From: Ascidia mentula
Lineage: Eukaryota > Chordata > Ascidiacea > Phlebobranchia > Ascidiidae
Reading direction: 5' to 3'
Length of the DNA stretch: 64,000 nt
NCBI GenBank assembly: GCA_947561715.1
Contig: OX387204.1
Location: 14,637,001 to 14,701,000, forward strand
How positions within the stretch are numbered: position 1 is the first letter of the stretch; each line of letters starts with the position of its first letter. Positions 46,625-57,890 of the stretch are shown piece after piece. The position numbers and the translations under genes were made by a program. Under the pieces are notes generated by a model. The model was not told where the DNA came from and made no database searches. It worked only from the letters and a program-made list of their open reading frames with translations.

Positions 46625-46700
46625 TTTCAGAGTAAGCTGCAGATAAGGACAGGACCATTGTCTTGACCTAATTGGTCTCATCAGTGCAGGTTTGGTGTAA
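46625..46700 (-). ncRNA. Decayed hammerhead ribozyme relic
   Basis: On the minus strand CTGCACTGATGAGACC, AATTA and GGTC keep stem I, the first core motif and stem II intact. The second core motif reads AAGA and not GAAA, and 4 extra bases precede TCTGCAG. It should not cleave. The surrounding 46072-47048 contains cyclase 3' UTR and no other gene. Confidence 0.65.
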
Positions 46701-47048
46701 CTCACAATTATCTTGCAAACTAAATGGCAAAAAAAAGTTTTACCTTTGACAAACAAATGAAATTGCAATAAACAAATTTTACTAGAAGCACTTTTACGAA
46801 ATAATTTTTTCACTAGAATATAGTTGCAATTTTTGTATAGCTTTTATGTTGAGAACATGCAATATATTAGTGCCTGATAAATAATTTACTCACTTGGCTA
46901 ATGATCGACATTTCGCTCATCCGGTCAATCAAAAAAATTCCCCGCACAGAACCAAAATTCTGTTTCTGATTTGTTTGGATTTGTTGAACTTCTAATCAAG
47001 AAAGGCATTGCAAACGCAAGCAATTTTGTCCGGCAAAACAACAGCAAA

Positions 47049-47360
47049 ATGGCTGATTATAACGAAAAAAAGTCAAGGGACGGACAAATGCGTGCAGCGA
47101 TAAACCAACAACTTGTCGAGACGGGAGAGAGAGAAAAGCTCAAGGAGTTGCTGAGAAAAAGACTTTCTGAATGCGGCTGGCGTGACCAACTCAAGAACCT
47201 GTGCAAAGATATTGTTCGCGAGCGTGGCTTGGAACACATAACCGTGGACGATCTGATCCAAGAAATAACACCAAAAGCAAGACAGCTTGTTCCCGATAGC
47301 ATCAAAAAGGAACTGCTGCATCAAATTCGAACATTTCTTGCCATGCAAGCTAACTTGTAA
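47049..47360 (+). CDS. ENY2: ENY2, SAGA deubiquitinase / TREX-2 subunit
   Basis: A 103-aa nuclear helical protein that links Sus1-type functions: histone H2B deubiquitination in SAGA and mRNA export in TREX-2. The match runs almost end to end: [19 protein letters not shown], then [45 protein letters not shown] and RTFLA. I chose the ATG at 47049 because conserved sequence starts soon after it and its length fits the family; an in-frame ATG at 46971 would add 26 unrelated residues. The gene has no introns. No polyadenylation signal is seen before the next gene, 184 bp away. DTWD1 follows on the same strand. Confidence 0.95.
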   Translation: MADYNEKKSRDGQMRAAINQQLVETGEREKLKELLRKRLSECGWRDQLKNLCKDIVRERGLEHITVDDLIQEITPKARQLVPDSIKKELLHQIRTFLAMQANL

Positions 47361-47520
47361 AATTACTATTTTCGTTATTGTTTTTGAAATGGTGCATGTA
47401 AATTGTTGTGGCTTATATCAGAAACAATTCTTTACAGTTTGACTGTTTTGTTTAGAAATTCTTTAGAAAAGTTTTTTGTGTTTGCATGAACTTTTAACTG
47501 GCGTTAAAATCGTGTTAAAA

Positions 47521-47544
47521 CTTTTTTGGGGTTTTTGTAGAAAG
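47521..47544 (+). promoter_or_regulatory. Candidate trans-splice acceptor before DTWD1
   Basis: A strong pyrimidine-rich acceptor, CTTTTTTGGGGTTTTTGTAG, is followed 4 nt later by the DTWD1 ATG. No upstream DTWD1 exon or AATAAA is seen after the ENY2 stop. In tunicates such sites take the spliced leader and resolve operon transcripts. An ordinary 5' UTR intron is the alternative. Confidence 0.45.
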
Positions 47545-49525
47545 ATGGAAGCAAACGTACAATCAACACCATTTAGTAATTTAAAAATAAAAGATTTTAA
47601 GCCATTACAAGACCTAAAGCGGTCACCTTGCCCAAAATGCAAAGCAAAGCGAATGTACTTTTGCTACACTTGCTACAAATTTGTGGAGGACATTGACAGC
47701 AAAAAAATGCCGAACATAAAGGTAAGTTATCCTCTGTATATAGTTATAACATTTAGTATTTAAATAATTTGTTGCTAATGCTGCCAGACATATTATTCAA
47801 TATTTCTAAGCTCCTCTGGCAAGAAAACTACTTGTTTGGAAGATGTTTCGGTCGTTATACAACAGACCTTCATCGGTACAAGTGAAGTGAAACGCCAACA
47901 TGGCAATAAATAGTAACACATAAAAAAAGTTGAAAGAGGTAAAAAACAGGGACTCGTCCAAACAAGTAGTTTTCTTGCCAGAGGAGCTTGGAGTTATTGA
48001 ACATTAGTATTGTTATACACACTTTGTTGTGTGTTTCAACTTTTTTCTTGCATTTTAGCTTCCAATACCATGTGATGTCATTAAACACCCCAAGGAGCTG
48101 GATGGCAAGAGTACAGCAGTTCATGCAGCAATAATTGCACCGGATGATGTTCACATTTATACTTACCCAGTCATACCTGATTACTCAAAAAATGAAGTAT
48201 GTTAAAAAGTATGACTGTATTTGGTTAGGAACATAACTGACAGTTTTATATATCTTTAATACAAACAAAATAGCCATACAATGGTTGAGAACTTCATGCT
48301 ACAGATGTTACAATTGTTTTCTACAATCATTTACAGTGTAAAATGAAGGCGAACCGGTTTTCAACCATTGTATTAAAGATCTATTTGGTTAAAAAAGTTG
48401 TTTTATTTTCAATGTGTTCAGATTTATGGCCTCCTTTAAAAAAAACATGTTTAAAAGTTAAATGTTTACAAAAATTTGTAAACCAATGAAAGGAATACCA
48501 TTATCAGTAAGTTTTTCTGTATATAAGAGATGCATTTCCATGATGTTGTAACCAATCTTAATGTATAATTCCAACAGGATGTCCTTCTGGTATTCCCTGG
48601 ACCAGATGCACACTCCCTACAATATTACTCCAAGTTCAAGTCAACGACCACGAATGTAGGCAGAAAACGATCATTGGATGAATTTTCCGATAAACGGTAA
48701 GTACATTCAGAAAAAAAATCAACACAACTTAGCTTAAATTGTATGTTAAGTGAAAGCCCTCCACCGAAGGAAAGAAAGGTTGAGAGTGATCGTGAAAAGA
48801 AAGAAAGTGAGACATGCATCGACAAAGGGTGAGAATATGAACTTTATTCAGCACTGCTTTGATAACTTCACCATATCATGGTAGTCACATGTAAAATTTT
48901 GATTCAAATGCAAAACTTTGGATTTTTCAAGTTAATTATGTTGAATATCTTTGCTGTTGTTGTTTTAACAGTGCCATAAACTGCAATGATAAGAGACTCA
49001 TAGAACCCACATTCAAGAGAATTGTTCTCATTGATAGCACATGGAATCAAGTACATGGAATTTCTTCCGACAAGCGTTTAAAAGGTATGCACAAGGCAGT
49101 GTATGACAGGTTATGTCTGTGTAGTCCTGGAATTTTTTTGGAGGATATTCTGTTTTACTCTCAAGCTAGAAACTCGCTGCTACGTATCAGTAAAGTTCAG
49201 TGGCAAAACACCAATAGCTGCATCAGAATATATGTTTGGGGTATTGTTTAAGTGAAATTATAATCATGCCATGTATCAATACTCAGTGTTCATTTTAGGT
49301 GTAAAATGCGTCGAACTGACTGAACAATCCACAAACTATTGGAGGCGACAACACAGTAGACCAGACAACCACCTGGCAACGATTGAGGCAATCCATTCGT
49401 TTTACAGACAGTACCACGAAATGTTTATCGGAAATTACGAAGGGCAGTACGACGACCTCTTGTATTTTTTCGTCTTCTTCCATCAAATGGTACACAAAAA
49501 CAAAGAGATGAAAAAGAGATTTTGA
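47545..49525 (+). CDS. DTWD1: DTWD1, tRNA-uridine aminocarboxypropyltransferase
   Basis: Nuclear enzyme that installs acp3U at position 20 of some tRNAs, using S-adenosylmethionine. Six exons: 47545-47721, 48059-48196, 48578-48696, 48751-48828, 48972-49084, 49299-49525; 852 nt, 283 aa, near the vertebrate length. The N-terminal zinc-binding pattern is [15 protein letters not shown]. Then come [34 protein letters not shown], the DTW-family core IDSTWNQ, and the C-terminal TIEAIHSFY...[10 protein letters not shown]. Intron 3 is only 54 bp. Exon 4 encodes an extra Lys/Glu-rich stretch with no core motif. AATAAA at 49547, just after the stop. Two foldback elements sit in introns 1 and 2. Confidence 0.94.
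47808..47989 (-). mobile_element. Foldback with Penelope-type hammerhead motif, DTWD1 intron 1
   Basis: A perfect 33-bp inverted repeat (47808-47840 and 47957-47989; it begins AAGCTCCTCTGGCAAG) encloses 116 bp. On the minus strand, next to one arm, it reads CCGATGA-AGGTC-loop-GACC-GAAACATC (47876 to 47842). That is the layout of a minimal hammerhead with almost no stem III. The only core departure is C for U at position 4. The inverted arms would form stem I. Confidence 0.6.
48250..48390. repeat. Short foldback in DTWD1 intron 2
   Basis: ATCTTTAATACA near 48252 and CAATGGTTGA near 48280 are mirrored by TCAACCATTGTATTAAAGAT at 48361-48380. The left arm is split by about 15 bp. It is probably a small non-autonomous DNA element. 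Confidence 0.55.
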
Positions 49526-49998
49526 CGAATTTCTTTGCGTGGTTGAAATAAACAGCCCTGGATTTTGTTAAAACAATTTTTCAATAACTGAATTAATTGA
49601 AACGCGCAAAGAAGTAATGAGTTCAACGAAAGTTAAATGTGAGCATTTTTGTAAAATATTTTTCTGCAAAATCCGGCTGTTGTATGCCTTTTCAAACGCT
49701 TTTTAACAGCAGCAATCGACTAGATGACTAAAAAGGTTGTTTGACTCTACATTGTTGCACCAAAACTGTCGTATTTCCACTTGAAAATGGTGGATAGTAC
49801 CAGGAAGACTTCCCTAATACATTTTGATATACATTAAGGCCATTTCCCACATTAAAACTATAAAGTGATACAGATAGGAGGAATGTATTACTGGATTTCC
49901 GAGTTGGAATTATGGGATTTTATACTACAAGACCTCCGGTGCATACAGGCTATAAATATCAAGGTTTCAAACGTCCCTCATAACTGTGTAAATAACTC

Positions 49999-50310
49999 TT
50001 AAAGGGTCTTAGAGATATTTAACAGGGTCTCGATGGCCTGAGCGCTTATTGAGTCTCTTTGATGGTTAAACCTGCTTCTGCCCCGTTCTATAAAGCACCC
50101 AGAACCAAAATCTCTTCCCGAATAATTGTATTCATTTCTGTTATCTTCTTCATTACGACGGTACATTACAACGTTGATAGGATGCATTTCCCGGTCTAAA
50201 CTGGGCTCTTTAACGCTCTCCATTATGAGAGCTGATTGGTCAATAATGTCACGTGATATCATGAGGCGCTTGAAGTAATATAATACAAGAACATAGGTGT
50301 GATGTGACAA
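49999..50310 (-). CDS. Hypothetical small ORF
   Basis: 103 codons starting MSHHTYVLVLYYFKRLM and rich in Arg, Asn and Asp. I recognise no domain and see no splice-site support. The composition is plausible for protein, but it may be chance. Confidence 0.2.
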   Translation of the reverse strand: MSHHTYVLVLYYFKRLMISRDIIDQSALIMESVKEPSLDREMHPINVVMYRRNEEDNRNEYNYSGRDFGSGCFIERGRSRFNHQRDSISAQAIETLLNISKTL

Positions 50311-50432
50311 GCATAGGAGAACATTTTATGTGGTAAACAGGATGTTGAATGAATCACTTTACTCGAGAATATTCGATGGCTAAATCATTTGGGTCACATG
50401 ATGGGATTATGCAGTACATGTGCAAAGCTGCG

Positions 50433-50522
50433 CGCAAAGCATTACGCAACTCAAGCACTGGTTTCTGTGACGTATGTTACACACGCAAAACATTACGCAA
50501 TACAAGCACTGGTTTCTGTGAC
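50433..50522 (+). repeat. 51-bp tandem duplication
   Basis: Two copies of a unit beginning CGCAAAGCATTACGCAACTC and running to TTTCTGTGAC, at 50433 and 50484, with two mismatches in the shared 39 bp. Confidence 0.8.
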
Positions 50523-50944
50523 TGCTAGATTTCGGTTTTCGGACCCGAGTCTAATGAACCCGTTACTGCACTGAAAACTGCAGTTGTTGCTTACAGTGTT
50601 TTTATTCTGAATAAATATGTACATTTATGGTTACAACTTTTTGCAAGCATATTTTCGTGTCAAGTCGCTTTTTGCAAGAACCTGGATAATAGCAACACAA
50701 AAGCGGAATTAATGGCGCTACAGATCGCGAAGCACATTTTGAACACGACATTTGCGGTAAAAACCCTGCTCTACAATGTATGGAGACGAAAGAGTTACAT
50801 GCTGTAGAAGTAAAAAAAATACAAGATTCGTTAATTATACAAAGAAATATCATCCATTGACGCACTGATGATGCTTTTTATGCAAACAATGCCGAAAAAA
50901 ACAGAAAATTAGCCACAGCCTTTATGTTTCTAGCAGTTAACCTG

Positions 50945-53900
50945 TTAACGATAATCTATACTCTGCATGAAGAACATTTTGAAAAACAACTTCATCTTTT
51001 CTATTAGGGACGCTAGTGTTTCGATTATTCTTTCGCCGAATGACTTTTGACTATTCTTTATAGCTTCCCACGCTTGTGGTAGTTTCCACTTATTTTTTTC
51101 AAGGTAATTAATCACAGAACGACCAGCCTCAGTTGTGGAACGACCTAAAGCAATGCCTATTTTGACTCCGGCACGAACATTCTCCAAAGACGCTACAACC
51201 AAACCAGATACAGTTGCGAGGCAAATCACTAAATAGCCTGCACCATGTTTTATGAAATCACCGTTGACAATTTTGCGCAGTGCACACTCAAATGCGAGGA
51301 TAGCTTTTTCCCGGGCTTTTGCATCAGTGATTTTGTCATAAATTGTTGTTCTGTAACGTATGCCTTCTTTCTCAAAATTTGTTTCAAGTTGCTCAAAATT
51401 TAACTTTTCTTCCTATAAAAATGTTTCTTAGAAAACATTTATTTGAAGCACACTATACATTTTACCTCTTTAATTTTGTTTCCCCATTGTTTTGCCAAAT
51501 CAGTCACTAAGATGTTAGCTTTGCGTAACTGCAAAAAGAACAGAAAATCCTTTTTTGTCAAAGATTTCTTCAAATGTTTAATAATTGTATTAAAATCTAC
51601 TGCTAAATGTCCATTTGGGGTAGGGCAGTAACTGAGTTTCTTCTAAAGACAAAAAAAATACTTTTGTGCAATTATCATGATGGCACATGAGTTTCTGAAA
51701 TTGTGGCGGACAATAAATTTCGCCAGTACGTAAAAAAACTCCACAACCAAGATTATCCAGTCATTATAGGCACGTTGTGGCGTAAAACGTCCCGATATTC
51801 ACTCTTTTGTTGTATGGTTTCCCTCAGTTTCAAAGTAAGTGGAAACTCTTTTTGGTATGCCAGTGAACTTGATTCACTCGGTTTGGGTTACAAAGCTGAT
51901 TATGAGTTTATGCTGTTACCGATATTCTATCAAATCTATTGTATACCATAACGCTTGGTTCTAAAAAAATCTTTGAATACTCAGGAACTTTGCCTATCAC
52001 TATGAATTTGTCCATCAAACCGAACCAAGATTACTTTAGTTGTGTACTTTACTGCCATGTGTGTGTTCGGTCACCTGATATTCTCTTTCGATCTTATTCT
52101 TTAAATTTGGCAGGTAGTGATCTATTTGACGACCTCGGGCTCTTTTATGACACGACTCAAGCACGTCATTTTTTGTACTTTCATGTTTTCTTTCAAATTC
52201 CTCCTCTTCCAGGTCATCATTCTAAAATAAACGATTCCTGTCATATTTAAACTACTGTTTTCACTTTGGGCGCGAATCAGTTACTTGGTCCATGATCTTC
52301 GTATAGTTACGTAAACAAGAAGTGACAAGATTTTCCATTTGGTGTTGGTAAATTCCCTGAAAAATATCAATGTTATTGCAATGTTTCTTTAGGGCAATAT
52401 ATAGTCAATTTGCCCTGAATGTAAATTTACCACGAACGCTGTTTTCAATGTTTCCGCGTTTCCAATATTTTCAGCAAGTTTCTTTGCCCAGACAGTAAGA
52501 TCTTTCCCTTTTGGTGCCGCAGTGGAAGCAAGCTCTAAATTTTCTTTCGAAAAAATGTGTTTGTGCAGCTCCATCATTATATCTTTGGCTTTCTTTTTTA
52601 TGTCTGTGGTTGACAAAATTGTAATTAGAAATATACATCATCACTTGCTAACTACATGTCAAATGAACACAAACACACTTTAATGCCGATTTGCAAAAAG
52701 ATTTGTATGCCAACCTTTTACAAGCTTGGAGTCGTTTCGTTTCACTTTTTTGCCTGGAGAAGGCATGAGAAAACAATTGTGTGATGAAAACGAAGTTTCC
52801 ATGCTTTTAAAGAGTTCAACAAATCCTCGCTTTGCTTTTACACTCTTAAATGAATAATGTCTATCGTTATTCCGATGCAAATTGTCAAAATGTCGCGCGC
52901 ATTGACCAATGTCGCCAATTGTCCGCCGCATATTTTAAAACTTTCTCACTTCATAGTAATCTTTTCCACCAGAAAATCCATATTCATAATGATCTGCAAA
53001 ATCCCAATCCCTGATCACTGTAAGCAGTTTCTGAAATAAGCAAACTCTTTGGTCGCTGAGGTGCAGAACATCAACCAGTAAAAAACACAAACAATGCTTA
53101 ATTAACTTCTCAGAAAAACCATCTCCTAATGGTATTCTTACCCTTTCTCTGACCGTGCCGATTTCTTGTTGAAGAAACGACAAACCCTGTTAAAAACATT
53201 TGTTTCTGTAATTTCAATGATAAATGATGCCTTTGCGCTTTTAGGGCATAACAATAATAATGAGAAAAGTTTAGTCTATACATATGAAAGTAAATATCAA
53301 ACATTGAATATAAGGTCTAGCATTTCTTCAACGTAATATACTCGTTTAGTCGCGAAAACAGCTTGCTTATACTAACATACTGCGTATTTGTCCAAGTCTT
53401 TCCATGTAATTTGCTCTTTCAAGTTGATGATTTGCATGAAGCTGAGTGTGGAGCTGATGGCAAAAATATCAGCTTCCTTGGTATCTTCAGGAGCTCCTGA
53501 TTCAAGACCTTGAACGTCCATCAAAAATACTGCTATCTAAAATAAAATGCGTTTAGGCGAGCAAAGCAACCATTATATCTTTCGCAATACCTTTGCATTA
53601 CGCGTTTCCAAGTATACAGGTTTTGTAGTCAAAGAAATTCCCTTTGTCACATTCTCCAACTGTCTCTTTGACTCAAACACTTGTTCGATCTCAACATCAT
53701 TATTTTCTGTCTAATTACATAGAAATCGTTTTCGTTGTTTTATAATGAAGGATCGGTGACACACTTACCTCATCTGGGTTTGCCACATGACTTTGCAGAA
53801 GGTGCCAAAAAAAGTTTAATAGATACGACTTGCCAGTTCTGGCTGGCCCGCTAATAGATAAAATTACAATAGGTACATCTTGTAATTCCTCTTTGTCGAT

Positions 53901-53992
53901 AATAGTTTTAAATTTTTCCAATTGAAATTGTAGATTTTCGTCCATGAGTGCCAATGATGCCATGGTAAACAACTGTCCCATGTGCCTAATAA
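50945..53992 (-). CDS. Atlastin/GBP-like dynamin-family GTPase
   Basis: A large GTPase of the atlastin/guanylate-binding-protein fold, a group that remodels or tethers membranes. Minus-strand exons: 53992-53769, 53710-53591, 53536-53381, 53186-53142, 53030-52950, 52844-52715, 52603-52431, 52221-52075, 51642-51466, 51412-50945. Taking the ATG at 53981 gives 569 aa; a 5' exon may precede it. Seen: P-loop SGPARTGKSYLLN with the Arg before GKS, a Thr switch in VTKGISLTTKPV, G3 MDVQG, the family G4 VIRDWDF, and NCFLMPSPGKKV at the end of the G domain. A helical middle region follows, then one hydrophobic stretch (YLVICLATVSGLVVAS), then about 85 C-terminal residues. Atlastins have two adjacent membrane helices; only one is clear here. 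Subfamily not resolved. Confidence 0.85.
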
Positions 53993-54044
53993 CTGTGAAA
54001 ACGTTTAGCAACGTCGCATACAGAAAACCAAACGAGTATTGCAA

Positions 54045-55549
54045 CAGTTCTCTGAAATAAGCCAGTTGTTTTGTCAGGAACGTTTATAGCGAAGCCAGCG
54101 GAACTTTTAGGATCTGTAAATATTTGCAGCTCGTAACAACAAAATAATTAGCATACAACAACACAGCGCCTATTGTGTGTGGAAAGGAATGGAATTTATC
54201 TGTGCATTTAACTTGTAGGTTAATTACCCCCTCTTTGTGTTTGGCATTTTGCAATAATGCGTACAAGGTACGACTGCAAATTTTGTACTTAGCCGTGTTT
54301 GTTTTTTGTCGATTGCCCTTGTTAAAACTTTTAATAGCGTTGAAATACAATCTGTCGTCACAATTGGGAAATACCATGGAGAATTTATTGTCCCTTTAAT
54401 GCAAGCAAGGGAGTGTTCGTTGTCACCATGTGCACACTTGTACACAAATCTGTACCATCCATAGATCGGTTTGGAATCAATGTGGAAACGAAAAGCTTTC
54501 CCTTTGATGAGTATATGAACGCACTTGCACATTTAGGCACTTTGATGCAACACGATTAGCGAAGTGACATGAAGAAAACAATATGTTGCGCAAGAAATGC
54601 AAATAGCAGGATCAATTTAAAAATTTACTCACCAAACATGTAAATAAACACATATTAACTGCGCTTGCATGCTTCGCCGGAGAATGGCCCACAGGTCGCT
54701 CGGTTGCTTACATTTAGCATTTGATAAACTAATATGATTCCATGTCACAACCAGAATGATTTTTCCGGAACACTACATCTTAAACATTCTTTGCAACGAA
54801 ACCAAACGCAACAAATGTTAAATCCTATTCCTTCTCAATTTATGCGAATCAACTTGACATAGTACTATTTAAGCTGAGGAAGCTCGGTTGAAAAACGACC
54901 AAAACATCGATCGCAGTAAATGATTTTTGCCATCAGATGATCTTTTTCAGTTGAGTTAGCAATATGCCTTGCAACGTCAGCAACAAAGTGACAATTTGAC
55001 TGGAAAATAGTTTGTAAGTTATGACGTCAGTAAAAAACAAATTTTACATGCCTTTTAAACATTAATAAGCATAAATATTATCCAATTAAAGGTTCATGTT
55101 TTAATTTTCCTGTTGGGAGATTCGCTTGGCCTTTCTGACCTGACGTAGTTGGTCCTGCTGTCCAGCAACAGCGGTCACCAGCATTGCCAAATCAATTACA
55201 TGTGGTTTTCATGACAACTCTTATGTCAGTTGTCGTGGATTTGCGTGACCTGCACTGCTTTGTCTTGTTACATGCTTTTGTGGGTAAACCAAGCATTTAT
55301 TTAACATTGTTCAGGAGGACCTGTATGACAAGGAATTAAAACAGGTGCAAACTCCACCATATAAATATGTGGTCTGTTGTATATCAGTTGTTAGGTGTCC
55401 ACTATTGGCACCGACACATTTCACTCTTTAACGATCCTATATACTACCTGCCGCATTGTAGAACAGACTCAAGGCACTTTTTGTGGGATGGCTTGCATCG
55501 TGTGTGGGTTGGTGAAGTAGTTTTGCGAGAAACTTCATTACTTATTTGT
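54045..55549. other. Intergenic, no feature recognised
   Basis: Upstream of the minus-strand GTPase. A 102-codon minus frame (54224-54532) has no recognisable motif or splice context and I do not call it a gene. A missing 5' UTR exon of the GTPase could lie here. Confidence 0.45.
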
Positions 55550-55655
55550 TTTTTTACCACACCGGGGATTGAACCCAGGGCACGAATCCCGATCAGGTTT
55601 TCTTCTTGGTATACGGGTCGGGCGCTTAACCAATGCTGCCAATCCCGGGTGTGTG
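55550..55655 (-). mobile_element. tRNA-derived SINE
   Basis: On the minus strand: an A-box-like TGGCAGCATTGGTTAAGCG, a B box GGGTTCAATCCCCGG, then GTGTGG and an A-rich tail. Same family as 1488-1572 and the second half of 55720-55905. Confidence 0.75.
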
Positions 55656-55719
55656 ATCGGTCTCTTATCCAAATTTAGATATATACCCTAGTGAGTATTC
55701 TTTTAAAAGATCACTTGTC

Positions 55720-55905
55720 ACTAGGTGGTTCAGTGGTCTGCATGCTGGGGGCTTTAAAAAGTGAAGGCTCTTGGTTCGTGACCGCCGATTGGCAACATCG
55801 GTAAAGCGACCGACCCATATACAAAGGACAAAACCTGATCGGGATTCCTGGCCAGGATATCCAGGGTTGGAATTCCGGTGTGGTAAAAAAAAATTAAAAA
55901 AAGGT
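55720..55905 (+). mobile_element. Dimeric tRNA-like SINE
   Basis: The first unit has TAGGTGGTTCAGTGG and GGTTCGTGACC, and the second has GGCAACATCGGTAAAGCG and GGGTTGGAATTCC, then GGTGTGG and an A-rich tail. The second unit is the family seen at 55550-55655. Confidence 0.7.
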
Positions 55906-56132
55906 TCTTGGTCGTTGCAATTGTTGACAATTGTCGCCACTTTGAGTATTTGGCGGTACACCCCAACACAATTTGTAATAGTTAAGACGTCAAAATAGAG
56001 GTACGTAGACATATGAATGTAACCCAGCTATAAAGTCTGGAATAGCTTTAGTGCATATGCAACTGCTGTAGCATCAAAAGTTTGTCAAAAAAAGTATTTA
56101 TATTGAAAAAGAATTGGCCGGTTGTTTTACAA

Positions 56133-56279
56133 CTTGCAACAATTGAGGCAATCCACTTGTTTTACAGACAGTACGAAGAAATGTTCATCGCTAATCACAA
56201 AGGGCAGCATCACGATCTTTTGTGTTTGTTTCTATTATTTTATTATGTGGTACACAAAAAAGAGTTTAAAGATCCATAA
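56133..56279 (+). pseudogene. DTWD1 last-exon fragment
   Basis: [18 protein letters not shown]...GQHHDLLC...YVVHKKEF followed by TAA is clearly derived from the last exon of DTWD1 at 49376-49525. No other DTWD1 exon is near, and the upstream text shows no acceptor in the matching place. It is a partial gene copy about 6.7 kb downstream of the parent and still open. Confidence 0.88.
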
Positions 56280-56480
56280 TACGACAGCAGGCATCCTGCT
56301 AGTATATTGCAGTCACACTTGCTTGCAATCACATTTAAAATGCTACTTATAGTATTTAATTTGTAGCGTAGATGATATGTAGTATAATACATATGTTTCT
56401 GTGTCAGCTAAATTCAGTAAACGAACACTTTTATAACTAGTGGTGACCAAAATCAGGAAAGAATGAGATAGGTTCACGTA

Positions 56481-57890
56481 CGTATCGCTATCTATGTAAC
56501 GTTCGCCGTGTTGTAGCAGCCAGGAATTTAGACTTGCCGTGCCAAAATCGATTTGCTGACCAACAACTGCAGAATTGCGTCGTGTTGTTCAAACAGAATT
56601 TGGTGCGATTTTATACAATCAAGGAAAAATGTGTGTATAAGAAGGCATCATGGGCTCAAGCATGAATGGCTTGTCGATTGAATACATGTTTGGGTAATGC
56701 TACAACTAACCTGGTAATAATGCACGTCTGCGTTTTGGTACCAATTGTGTTGTGTTTAAAAAAAACTTTTACATGCCTGTTTTATTGGCATGGGCATAAA
56801 AAATTCTCCGTTGAAACTGGGTTGTCAAGACTTCCCCCTTTAACCGTATCGTAGACTTTGTAAGGGTATAAGTTTAGACAACAGTTGTAACCATAGCTGA
56901 CCATCCTTATTCGGATGTGATCACTACACATCAGTTTGACCTTATGTTACCAGGTGTCAAAGGATCTTCACATCCCACCTAAATTGCAAGCCCACATAAA
57001 AACGTCATGAATACGTACTTTCCTATTTTGCACCACACACGTGAGCCAAGCAGGAAGTGAAAATATCATGACGCCTGTAACCATCGCAATGTTGCCTGCT
57101 GCACCTTCGGTTTGCCTGAACCCAGGGTATTTTATTTATTCCTAACAGAACCTCTTCATCCAAGATCTAGGCCAGTCCTAGTTATTACTCTTCATTAAAG
57201 ATCCGTTTTCCGACAGCAGACCTACTGCTTGGGTATCACTGCCATCCTTGATTGTTATCACATACCAAATAATATTTTTCCTAAAGGAGTATTTAATTTT
57301 TAGAGTGGACAGTGTATTTATTAATATATTTAAGTAAACTTTACTCGCTGTAACTAAAATTAGAATTGCCTACAAACGTTTGACTGTAATCACTGACGAT
57401 AGTGATTAAAGTATCAACGTATGAATAGCCTACATATCGCTATCTATGCAACATTCGTCGTGTTGTAGCAGCAAGGAGTTTAAAATTTAACGTGCCAACA
57501 TCGATTTTCTGACTAACAAGTGCAGAGTTGTCTCCTGATTGCCAACCAGGATTTGGTGCACTCATTACGTTGTTCAGTCACCAGGTTTTCAAAGAGTATC
57601 TATATCCCGCATAAAACACAGGCCCACACGAAACCGTCATGAATACCTGTAGGTTAACAGTCTTCGCACTGAGTTAAGCGCAATGTACTCAAGGGTGTTT
57701 CTTTGTTTCTGATAGTTGTTTCTTTGTCACAGGTTTAGAAAACAGGTGCAACCATGGCTGACCATCCTTATTCGGTTGTGATCACTACACATCACTTTTA
57801 CGTTGCAAACCCACATAAAATCGTCATGAATACGTACTTCCCTATTGTGGGCCACACACGTGGACCAGGCTGGAATTCCCGCCAACAACA
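56481..57890 (+). repeat. Diverged direct duplication, about 950 bp period
   Basis: Blocks at 56481-56600 and 56889-57055 recur in order at 57435-57560 and 57745-57870. Examples are TTGTAGCAGC, and CTGACCATCCTTATTCGG followed by TGTGATCACTACACATCA. Indels make the spacing unequal. No coding potential is recognised. Confidence 0.75.

Larger units (their letters stand above)
49526..50944. other. Convergent intergenic region
   Basis: Between the ends of DTWD1 (+) and the GTPase gene (-). A 103-codon minus frame (49999-50310) and a tandem duplication (50433-50522) are listed separately. Nothing else was recognised. Confidence 0.5.

Noticed and set aside
46971..47048. Longer N-terminus for ENY2
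   Set aside because: The 26 extra residues are unlike ENY2 proteins, whose conserved part starts just after the ATG at 47049.
51703..52250. Two plus-strand frames inside the GTPase gene
   Set aside because: They overlap minus-strand exon 52221-52075, which fits splice sites and phase, and they show no motif.
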